From: Sitta carolinensis
Taxonomy: Eukaryota > Chordata > Aves > Passeriformes > Sittidae
DNA length: 64,000 nucleotides
Direction: 5' to 3'
NCBI GenBank assembly: GCA_032173965.1
Contig: CM063287.1
Location: 6,453,859 to 6,517,858, forward strand
Made by a program: the position numbers and the translations under genes
Notes under the pieces: model-generated
What the model saw: the letters and a program-made list of their open reading frames with translations, nothing else
What the model was told of the DNA's origin: nothing
Database searches by the model: none
Shown here: piece after piece, positions 51,713 to 63,700 of the stretch
How the letters are laid out: each line of letters opens with the position of its first letter
How positions within the stretch are numbered: position 1 is the first letter of the stretch

Positions 51713-54700
51713 TCTGTATCACAGAGTTATCCCCAGTGCATATATGGGGAAAACTCTGTCATGTGCTTAACTAATTAATAGGGATAGGTACTCTGTGTGC
51801 TTTTCTGAGCCCTGGTGACCCTACAAACTGGGAATGTGGCTGAGAGCGCTAATGGTTGATGACCTGACTGTTTCAGTTGTATCTGAGGATGCATTAAGGT
51901 TCTCTAGGAACCGAGGGGTGCTGAAGTTATTTTGGGGCAGATAACCAAACGGCTGGAGTCCTGATGTGGAAGATAAGCTTGCTCTTGGTTCACTGGAAGT
52001 GCTGGGAGGCAGCTGTGTCTCTTCTACAGTTTCATGGAGAGCTCGGTGTCTGGGCAGGATTTTTTGGATGCTGGTCTGGGCAGTAACTGTCTCATGTGCC
52101 TTAGGTGGCCAAGCTGTGGATTGCACACCTGACATGAAGGGAGATAGGTCTTGAACTGACTGTGATCTCCTGTGGTTTTCTTTATGTCAGAACTATATGG
52201 GGGAAGAGGCTGGGAATAATTTGGAGCTGTGCACAAAAAGATCAGATAGAAATGACAGAGGGAAGAAGCTTGACTATCTCCTTCAGCCCTCCTTGGACTT
52301 CTATGCTATGTGACAAACCTGCCATTCTGTGGCAGCTACTACTGCAGAGATTGTCGCACCTGACTACCCTTAGGTGTCCTAGCAAGTCTTTTTGTCTATT
52401 GCTGTTGGCACTCACTGTCAAGATTTGTACAAAAGTTCACAGAAAAAACAAAGCTTGATAATTATAGCACTGAATGGCTTTTTTTTTTTTTTTTTTTTTT
52501 TTATTCCTGTAGTAAATAAATAATAATACACTCCCCACCCCACCCCCACCTTTCTTAGGCATTTTAAGGCTTATTCAAAGCCCCACACTCACAGATGTGT
52601 GTGGGGTCAGCCTGGGCAGGGGGTGCCTGAAGGTTTTACCTGTCTTGTGCCCGCAGAGCTGGACAGCGTGGAGGAGCTGGAGAAGAAGCGGATCTGCAGG
52701 ATCGTCACCAAGGATTTCCCCCAGTACTTCGCAGTGGTTTCCCGGATCAAGCAGGAGAGTAACCAGATCGGCCCCGAGGGCGGGGTGCTGAGCAGCACCA
52801 CGGTGCCACGTGTCCAGGCCTCCTTCCCCGAGGGGGCTCTGACCAAGAGGATCCGCGTGGGGCTCCAGGTAAAGGTGTTTTCCTGCAGCATCTCTAAGTG
52901 CTCCTGTCTTGATGCACGAGGCTGGACCTGAGGTCAGAGCTGGCACGAGTCTGCCTGGGCACGCTTTGTGTCCCTCAGGCACAGGTGGTACACAGTCTTC
53001 CTCCCCATGGCAAAAGCCCAGCTCCCCTTGGATCACCTCCATGATTATTGCTTAGCATCCCAGGAATGGAGAGAAGAAAGCAAAGACCTGGAGCCCTCAC
53101 GACCCCAGCAACTCTACAACCACTGTGCAGTCCCCATCTCCTGTGACAAAGCAGCAGCCTGTGACCGGGGTCACTGGGCTGCCCTCTGCCACAGGAATGT
53201 GTTTGGTAGGGATTACATGCAGCTGTTTGCCAGCTGTTACTGGGTCAAAAACCTCCCATGTACATCTGCTGTGTCTTAGGACATTTGCCACTGGCGTTTC
53301 TAGGGGTGAAATCTGGGAAGAGCAAATAGCTTAAACTCTACTTAAACAAACTGCACAGAAAGTGGAGAAATATTCCATAGAAATAGGAGGCATCTTTGAG
53401 TTCAGTTAGTTATCACTTAAAATTCCCTTAATAGTATGACAAGTCTGATGTGCTCATGAAAAAGAGATGCTGGTTTGGATTGCAGTGCTTGAAATTCATG
53501 CTGAAACATTTCTATTAAATCTCAAGATGATTAATCTTGAGAAAATGGAAGTTCTGCTGTTCTGGTTATACAATTGCCTTCTCAGAGCTCTCCAGTGTGA
53601 AGGAAGTGTGACATCTCTGTATGCAGTGTTGTGACTGCTGAGACTGCAGTGAAACTGCATGTGCTCTGTATATCAGTACACTCTTCAATTTGAATAATAG
53701 CAAGTCACGGGTCAGCCTAATTTGAAACAGACTTGAAAGTTTAAAAAAATTTAAACATTGAAAAGGCAAATGGATGCAAACTCCCATTACCATGTCTGTC
53801 ACTTTTGACTGTAGAAAATGTGAAATTTACTATAATTCTTCTATAAATTCTTGCATTCTTTGTGATTTTGACCCAAACAAGTATTTCTTTCTAATAATCG
53901 CAGGAAGCACTGAGTACAGAGGTCAGTTGGAGTGCAGTGTTCCTCAAGAGCATGAATCTGTGTTTGGCAGAGATGTAAGAATTGTCTATCACCTCCAGGA
54001 GACAGTGTCTTGTCCTCACTTCTCAAGTGCAAAATAGGCCTGGTTTTGCATTTTGAAATTGTACATAATGTCACTAAACACTGTAAATTAAGAACAAAAC
54101 CAAACATGCTTGAAAAACTCTCAGCAAGTAATGCAGGAAACCTTCTGAGGTTTATAGTTTAGCTCTACCATTTAGCGATTATGAAGTCAGAAGTTGTTGA
54201 ATAAAAACTAAACATGAATTTCACTAATAATCACCCTTGAGAAGGCTTCCTGGGAATTTTTTTCCTGTAGGAAAGAATTCTATAAAAAATACAAAGAAAA
54301 TAGAATAATCATTTAGAAAATAATTCTGTGTGTACAATAAACAACTCATAGCTCTCGTTTAAGTATGTTGCCTATGTTGACAGGCTCAACCAGTTCCAGA
54401 AGAAATTGTCAAAAAAATCCTTGGAAACAAAGCAACGTTCAGTCCCATTGTCACTGTGGAGCCAAGAAGAAGAAAATTCCATAAGCCAATAACCATGACA
54501 ATTCCTGTGCCACCTCCATCAGGAGAAGGAGTAACCAATGGGTACAAAGGAGACACGACTCCCAGCCTTCGACTCCTATGTAGCATTACAGGTTAGAGAA
54601 AATCCTGCTCTTGCCAAAGGTTTCTGTGGCAGCAGCTCTGTGCTCACTCTCACAACTTCTGCTTTCCAGTAAGGGAACCTTGGTGTGCTGGGCCACTGGA

Positions 54701-57700
54701 ATGCAGATCAGCTCTCCTGAGCAAAGCCAGCTGAGGTTATTTACAAGGCTCCCAGTGGTTCCCTGAGCTTTGTATCTGGTCACATGCCACTGTAAAAGAA
54801 CTCTCCCACCATGTGTTAAATGCTATTCTATATTTTAGCCAGTGTGAAGAATTTTAGTCTTGGTTATTAAACATGCTGGTCAGTAAAAGTAGCTTGTAGA
54901 AGTAATTCTGTCCTAGGTGATATTGAGGGGGGTGGCTGTTGGCTTGTAGGTACGTTCCTTGTTTACATCATTGGGGTTTTTTTGTGTGACATGTGATACC
55001 ATGTATGACATGGCATGTATGACATGGAGCTCAGCTGTTGGAGAGCATTAATGTCTAGGTTCTCTTTCTATGTGTGGAGATAGAGAAATTCTTTATGCAG
55101 TCTGTGTGTGCCTAGTGTTTGAAAGGCAATCTCCCTGGTGTGTGTTTGCACAGGAGGCACTTCCCCTGCACAGTGGGAGGATATCACGGGCACCACTCCA
55201 CTGACGTTTTCCAACGACTGTGTCTCCTTCACCACCAATGTTTCTGCCAGGTATGGATGGAAGCAGACCCTGCCAGCTGCACCTCAGGAGTGGCTTCCCT
55301 TGATCTACACTGTGCTTGGCTGTGAGGTGGTGTTCTGGCTTTCTGTGAGCCCTCCAGGAGGCTGATGAGGTGGTGGTGGCCCCGATGCTGCTTTGTCACT
55401 GCCTCTCAGCCTCCCACCTGTGCAGGCTGCACACAAAGCTCTGGCCTGGCTGTGATGGGCTCTCCTGGCAGGCACACAGCCTGTTCCTCTGAAGGCTGCC
55501 ATGCCACACAGGGCTTTGGTTTTCCTGTAACTGGCAGCAGAAAGGGAAAGCTTAAAATGTTCATCCCATTACAAAAAAACAGGGGGGATTCAAAAGAATG
55601 TTTTGTTTAAAAATTTAAAGACTTAATTTCTGACTGTGGGCTTTTTAGTTGAAAATTACGTTAAATTTCTCTCACAAAAATATCATTTGAAAAAAAAAGA
55701 TGAGTTGAAATTAATCTTGATGGACTTCATGGATTTACATGCTGATTGGAGGCATTTAACAGGATCTGTACAAATCACATAGGCTAGTGGAGAAAATTCA
55801 TGGTATAGCAGGTAGAGAGTTTATCATTCAATAAATTACATTGCAACTATAAAAACCTTTTTGAAAAGAGAGAGAATTGATGGAAGACCAAATAGATCAG
55901 GGTTGAAATATTGGGGGAAAGACTGATACGAAGTATAAATTTTTTATAATTTGTGTTGCACTTGTCTTCAAACTGTTAATCAAAAGATGAGAAAAATAAC
56001 AATATAACACCTGTTATATTGAGAAACTTTACCACGGGCACATTTGGTTCAGCCTAATCAAAAGATGAGAAAAATAACAATATAACACCTATCTCTGGGA
56101 AACTTCACCATGGGCACATTTGGTTCAGCCTAAATGGGAGATGTGATTTTGCTATGTGTATTATAAAGGTGTTTGTTTTAGCAAATCAAATGTATAGTGA
56201 AGCATCAGCACATTACAGTATAAATTGTGTGTGGTCACACAAGAAATTAAACTTCCCCACTTTGGCTTCAGATGAGCCTTCAGAAAGATAATTTTATGAG
56301 ACACCAGTGTGGAAAGGGTTAGATAAGTATGTCAGCATTTCATTGCCAGGTATTCCCATTTCTGGATGATTAAACCTGTACTGAGACTAGAAGGAAAATT
56401 ACAGCTCTGGCCATTCTGCAAGGACAGTACACATGCAAAATGACCAAGGATACAGGACATAGTTTCTCATTAAGGCTTAAGCAATGTTGGAGCGTAATGA
56501 AAAGTTGATTTAATGGTTTACTTTTTCCCACTCAGATTTTGGCTTGCAGACTGCCACCAGGTACTAGAGACTGTTGGGCTGGCAACACAGCTTTATAGAG
56601 AATTAATATGTGTTCCTTATATGGCAAAGTTTGTGATATTTGCCAAAATGAATGACCCTGTGGAATCCAATTTGCGCTGCTTCTGCATGACTGACGACAA
56701 AGTAGACAAAACTTTGGAGCAACAAGAGAACTTTGAGGAGGTTGCAAGAAGCAAAGACATTGAGGTACATACGTGTAGGGGGGCAGTGTGTTTTCCAGGT
56801 AGCAACAGCTCCTGCAAAAGCCATGACAAGCCCTGTTAAATAATGGCTCACAGCAAGGCCATGTCATGAAACTTCCAAAGAAGAACAAAACAGGGCAAGA
56901 CTGGAGGAGCATGAGGACTTGTGGATGTCCCAGTGTAGTCTACAGTGGGGTTTGCACTCACTGCTGCCAAGAGCCCTGGCTGGGCTTGGCAGACAGAGGG
57001 AATTCCTTCTCAGTGGCCCTGCAGACCCACAGTCATGAGTACGACTGGCTTGTGGTGAAATCATAGTCACTAACTTACTGTTTCTTGAAGAAAATTACAC
57101 ACTCTTACTTTAGAAAAGTCAGTCAGGTGGCTTGTGGTTTTCCAAACCTGTGCTCATAGTACCTTGCCATAATGCACAGTGATATTCTAATTTGCTGTTG
57201 AATGTAACCAAGTGGGGACTTATGTTAAACTCTGGAACTATGCTGGGGAAGATCATGATGTTTATATGCATGAATCTACTATTAAAAGAGGTTTTATTGA
57301 CTTTTATTTCTTACTTTGATAGGTTCTTGAAGGAAAACCTATTTATGTTGATTGCTATGGAAATCTAGCCCCTTTGACTAAAGGAGGACAGCAGCTTGTT
57401 TTTAATTTTTATGCTTTCAAAGAAAATAGACTGCCATTCTCTATCAAGGTAAAAGAAAAACAAACTAAATAAATGATCCTGCTGCTTTCCTTCCTTCCTG
57501 CACTCCCTCTTCTTTTTTTCATCCCTATAGTACTAACTTGCCCCTGGGATGTAAGTGTAGTTTTTTAATATGTGAATAACATGTAGAGGGTGCTTTGCTT
57601 GAAGCCACAGCAGAACTGCTGACAGATCAGGGAACAGAATACCCATGATATGGATTCACAACCTTTTACTAAAACCGTATCTCAAATTGGAGCCTCAACA

Positions 57701-60700
57701 TATTTACCAGTAGATCACAATTTCTGAGGGATTAAGCAAAGGAGATGCATTCAATAACATACTGTACTGCAGAGCAGCCTTCAGAAGGTGTGTGCAGACT
57801 GTTCATCTCTAAATGGCCAGGAATGGGTGCTCACTTTCCTTAGGCTTGTCACAGCTGCCCTGCTGAAGAGGTTGTTAAGCATTTTGGTAAACACAAGAGC
57901 AAAACATGGCAGAAAAAAAGAAGTGAGCAGGCAGTGCCTGTCAGTAATATCCCAGTATGAAACTCTCAGGTTGGACTCACTCAACACCTTGTCTTGCATG
58001 GATTTGCCATCAGGCATCTTCAGGCTGACCTAACTCCTGCACAGTAACACATTTTCTCCTTCAGCACCTCAGGCTGAGCTCCAGCTTGGTATTATTAGCC
58101 CTTACACACTAGAAAGCTCCTTGTAGAAAGAAATTCTGAGAGCTGTTCCAGAAATCTCCTCTAGGACTCTGAATTACTACATATTACTACTACACTGAAG
58201 CAAAATTTCTTTTCAAGGTAAGAGACACCAGCCAGGAACCCTGTGGTCGATTATCATTTTTGAAAGAACCAAAGACAACAAAAGGACTGCCACAAACAGC
58301 TGTTTGCAACTTGAATATCACTCTGCCAGCACACAAAAAGGTATTTGTTTTGAAAAGTAAACATTTTTCTTAAGGTTGGGTTGGATTTATTTTTGTTCCT
58401 TTAGTTTTTGTGTCTATATTTTATTTCCTTCTAGTCATAAAGAAACCCTGTGAACTGTCAGTAATAAGAATGCTTTGTTATATGATAAAGGCTTTTAAAA
58501 TGTATGTTTTATTGGTTTCTTGTATGTAGAACGCTTTTAAAGTCTCTTGTTACTGTGGTGTCAAGTTCCTATAATTTTTACAATTCTGTTTACAGCTCAT
58601 GCTTCAGCCTGCAAGTCATAGGTTTATGCTTTCAGTAATGTCACATGTTTATTTGCATTGGATGTAAGATTTTTTTTTTCTTTTGTGTTGACATTTGGGA
58701 TTTGCTTTGCCTTATAAATCAGCTTGCATTTTGTGCTCCCGATTTGGTCCTATTCATATCCTGATATTCTTTTCCCTGCTGTCCATTATAATATTCCTTG
58801 TCTCTGCAATGCATCTTGGGACCAAAAGGAAACAGAGTCAGATCAAGATGATGAGGTAATATAAACACTGTCTTCTGTTTTTATTTCCTTCAGATTTAGT
58901 GAAGAAAAGTAGTATGTTACAGAAAAAAAACCAACTATTTTTAATGGTGGCGTTGAAATGATACGTGCAGGAAAATAACCATATCCTCGACTTCTGATAG
59001 GCTGTTGTGAAATAGTAGAACTGCACAAATATGGAAAACCCCATGATTATAAATTATAAAATTAAACTGAACACTGAATAAAAGCAGTCTAAAATTTAAC
59101 TAGTTTTCTTCTGAAAAAGGATATATTTGTGATTATCAGACCAAGCCAAATTTTGGCAAAATCAAGAAGAGTTTAGTGGATAATATTTTACCTCTTGGAT
59201 TATCACTGACACTGTTGTGCTAACTTGTGTTTCTGAGGAGCTGCTGAGGCCACAATAGTGGCCTTTAATATCTTACCTCTGTAAATAAACTGGATTCTTT
59301 CAAAAAAAGTAAAGAAGCCAAGAACAATTTCTAAATATTATGTTCAAATCTATTTTCAAATAATCCTCAAATATTTTCAGCTTAAAAATCCACTGTTTCA
59401 TAGAAACCACAACATTAGAATGTCAGAAAATTGAGTGGGTTTTACTCATTAGAGGTAGTTAGAGATGAAGTCATCTTATAAAAGAAACTACATAGATGTT
59501 TTCAATTTATCTAGAAGCAACTTTTTTTCCCTCTTCCTGGTGGCAAATAAATAGCAGTTGTCACCTGCTGGTTAGAATAGCTAAAAAAAAAAAAAACCAA
59601 AACCAAATAATGCAACCCAAAACATGTTAAAAATAATAATAGCAAAACCATCTCTTTATCACCACAGAACTTGTTCCCAGTGAGCTATTATATAGCTATA
59701 ATAATAGTTTTGTTTTTAAACAAACTGTATTTTTAGCCACATATTCAAGTGAGTTGATCTCTGAAGGACTATTAATATTTAAGGCACCACTCTAGCAGCT
59801 ATTCCACTGGACACAAGGACTTATGAGGCAGTTTATTAGTTAACAAGAATAGTCTGCTTTCTAATCCACATCTTTGCATTTTGTGCATATTAAAAAATCC
59901 CCTCCCATGCCTTTTTTTGTCCTTAATGTATTCACTTTAAAGCCAGTTGTACATTGTGGTTTGTGTGCTTTCGGGACAAACTAATCTGGGGGGAATACTC
60001 AGTCGGTCTAAGTTGCACTCTTATGAATGTTTTGTGTGTACCTGTAGTCTTTTGTGTTCACCTCCTGTTTCTAGCCAAAGGTGGTTTATTTTACAGAGAA
60101 TGAACAATATCACACCATTTCTAGCAGTGTGAAGCAGTTTATTAAGTGATAACGTGATAAGACAGTATCGAGATGCTTTAAGGCAGAATAATGAGCTGCT
60201 TCTGCTCTGTAAGCTCTTCTGCCTCACAAGCAGAGGAATGATCCTGAGGGCTCACTCGTAGGGTTGCAGTCCCTTCCCTGCCTGCTCGGGAAGGGTGGTC
60301 ACTCTCAGCAGGTCTCTGCAGCCACGCTCCCTGCTCGGCAGTGCCTGACACTCATCACCCCGGAGCAGAGGCTGGCTCTGCCCCCTCCCTGCCTGCTCGC
60401 CCCAATTCGGCTTCAGCATGCCATCCTGAAGCTGAATGGAAGCATCCATTTTCCCTTGTGGGGTTGTGTGCCATGAAAAGCGGCCCATCCTGCTGAGGTT
60501 TGAGGACTGCTCTGTTCAGGTGGGGGCAGTGGTTCCCAAGGCCCTAAATCCTGCTGTGTTTTATTGCAGATGGAGAAAGCTGACCGGCGCCAGAACTTCG
60601 TCTCCCTTGCTTTACGTAAGCGCTACAGCTATCTGACTGAGCCTGGAATGAGTGAGTTGCTCTTACCAAAGTACTAAACCATGTAGATGTGATTGTTCAT

Positions 60701-60754
60701 AAGAAGAGACATTTTTTCTATAAACGTTGTATTTGGTGTCACTCTGGAAAACAG

Positions 60755-60786
<32 letters not shown>

Positions 60787-63700
60787 AGAGAAAGAAAAAA
60801 ACCAAAGCTATCTAAAACAAAATTCTTGGATGGGCTGTGTGGAACTCTGGTGTTGTGAGAGCTTGAAGAATCCTGACTGGCAAATTATGTGTGTTAATTA
60901 AGTAAAAATATAATAGTTTTTTAAAATTCTATGTAGTTCCATAGTAGGATTGCAAATTGCTTTCAAAAACAGTCTCTTCCTCTCCCCTTTGAAACTTTAG
61001 AGAAAGATGCTGTAGAATGGAATGTTACACAAAAAGCAACTCAGATAAGCACCTTAAATGTTTAGATGCTTAGCCAAAATAGACTCTCTCATATTTTATA
61101 TTTTCCCTCTTCTTTCTCCTCCCCTTCCCTTTCTCCTCTATTCCCTGCAGATGCTTTTTATTCCCTGGCACCACACATTGCTTCTTCTTAAACATGTGTT
61201 CCCCTTGACCAGACCTGTGGCATTCCTTTCCTTCCCAGTTAAATACAATAATGTATTTGGCTTAGCTTTTCTTCCTCACTTCTCCTCTCTGAGGTCGGCT
61301 GCTATTGTTCCCCATTTCCAGGCTTTTTCTTGCCTATTTTTCCCTCTTTTGACTTCTCAGTTGCTACCCTGCAACAGACCCTTTGATATAATTCCATAAA
61401 ATCCATATACAAACTTCATCAGGTCTTGGGAGTTCCCACTGAATGGCTGCTGCCTAATTTTCCTATAAGATCTGTGGCTTCTTTGGATCAGATGTGCTCC
61501 AGAATATGTTACACTTCTCCGGCCGGGAAGAAGACTCCAAGCATATAACATCTGAAGAAGCTATCAGATCTGCTGAGACATCTTGATGGACTGTTAAGGT
61601 ATTGTCACAGGCTTGATGGGAACTGAGATAGAGGGAAAATGAAATTGATGGAAAGAAGGCTGATGACAGTATATGTCGCTCACAATAAATTTTTCAGCCC
61701 TTACTGGGGGAAAAAAAAGTCTTATTTATTCACGAAAGGTCAGTTAAGTCTTCTTTGCAAAAAGCCTGGCAGACAGATTTTTTAGCTCTTCAACTGCAAA
61801 AAAGTATCACGGAAGCAGCATCTTAAATGCCTCTGAATCTGTGATATTACAGGCAAAAAAGAAGTTAGGAGGGCAGCCTGTGGGTTTGCTTGCCTCACTA
61901 GTCACTTGTGGCAGACTCGCTCACTGTGGTGCAGTGGGGTTCCTGTAAAGACATGTACTAACACTAACTGTTGAACAAGTTACTTGTTCTCTTCAGAATC
62001 ATTTTGGGGTTTGTTTCTTGAACTCATGACTGTATGAACTTCTGGTGAATGTTAGCAACTACTGCTAATTAAATCTTCATAATAAATAATATTATTATAA
62101 TATCTTCATAATAGTTCATTTAATGAAGCACATTTTGGGGTTTTTCTCAGGTGGGGAGAAGAAAGTGTATTTCCACTTAAAAATATGGTAGTAAAGAAAA
62201 GTGGGTGTTTCTTGATTTAGTCTGTGCCAGTCAAGCCTAGTACTCAAGCTCTCTTCAACATAAATATTCTTATGAAGTATCACCAGCCATCCACACTGTA
62301 TTCTGGCTTTGATTGGCTTCTATAGGAGCAGCACATTTCTCCTTGCAGGAAATGGACCTGTGGTGCACTGAATATTCACTATTTTATAGGACTGTATGTG
62401 CTTTAACAGTTTAGTGTTAGCCTTGTTGAGCTTCTTTCACTGTGAGTTACTGTCTGTCTATAAGACAGATCAAGCAGGTTTGGCAAATTAATAGTGTAAC
62501 TTCAGAAAGAGGTATGTTGAATAAGTTCTTTGGGTATTTTAGCTCCATTTCTAATTCCAATTTTAAATAAAAAAAAAAAAATCCTCAAAGTTGCTTATGT
62601 CAACTCTCTGGATGTTATTGCTGTCTCAGAGGATGTTTGTGTAATGGGATTCCCAGAAATACTTTCTGACATGAGTGCCTCCTGTGATGCAAAATGTGGT
62701 TGATGATGATTCTGTTCAAAATGCCTATGAATAAGCTGAGAGTTCTGGGAAATTTATTTGTCCTAAAGGTTTGTCCTTGCCAGGAATTTATTTCATAATC
62801 TGTTCTTCTTTGACTGCTTTTCTAATGTTACCTTTTGAGAACTGTAAAGTTGAACAGGTCTGTCATTGAGCTGATACAAGAAATCTCCTCAAAAGGTACC
62901 AAGACACTACATCTTGTAGAAAAAGTGTACTCTTCTTTTGATGACCTCTTGTGAAATGATTTTGTAAGGTTTATGTATCTGTGCTTAATACACCATACAA
63001 AATGTATTAATCTGTGTGCTCGTTCTGACATGACCTTTGTGCATGAATAAAAACTGATTCAGTTGCTTTGCCTGCTCACGACTATCATACATCATACTTG
63101 CCATATTTCGTTTACAACATATGCTTCTTAAAAATCATTTCATAAAAAGTTTTACTTTAATTTTTACCAGACAAAAGGAATATTGCATGAGAAACAAATG
63201 CATATGTTCCTTTCTTTTTTCTTTTTTTCTTTTTTTTTTTTTTTTTTTTTTAAATATTGACTCAGAAAAGCTCTTGCTCTTATTGGCTTTGTGAGTGTGA
63301 AGCATATCCGAATTGTGCATGGAAGATATAGATTTGAATTTATTCCAGCTGCTTCACAGTTTGCACATCAATTGCCTGTCACTTAAAGGAATTTTGGTTT
63401 CTGCATGAAATAGTTCTGAAGTGGTTTAAAAAAAGATTTTAGCTACATAATGTCATTGTACGCAAGTTTATATTTTTGTATAGGTTCAAATCTGAACAGA
63501 ACAACAATAGAAATTATTAAATGGATAATTCTAATAGTTGCACAAAGCAGAGACATACCTAAACAGGCAAAATAAAGCTGATATGAGTATTTCAGAAGTA
63601 GCACATCAGAAAGTCAATGGGAAGTAAGAGAAGAAATTTTGATGTGGCTTTATTTTTACCTTATGGATTTCTTTATGTGTTTTCTGTTCTCCATTGTTTG

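Larger units (their letters stand above)
45901..52656 (+). other. ANK3: Large intron within ZU5-1
   Basis: 6.8 kb. Contains A19 (47919-47937), a polypyrimidine tract (50140-50185), the AT microsatellite (51632-51709) and T24 (52479-52502). A reverse-strand open frame at 51821-52135 shows no known domain. Nothing else recognised. Confidence 0.88.

Noticed and set aside
51576..51770. Open frame encoding an Ile-Tyr repeat.
   Set aside because: Translation of the AT microsatellite.
51821..52135. Reverse-strand Ser/Thr-rich open frame of 104 codons.
   Set aside because: No domain, no recognisable family and no splice context; within intron. Likely chance.
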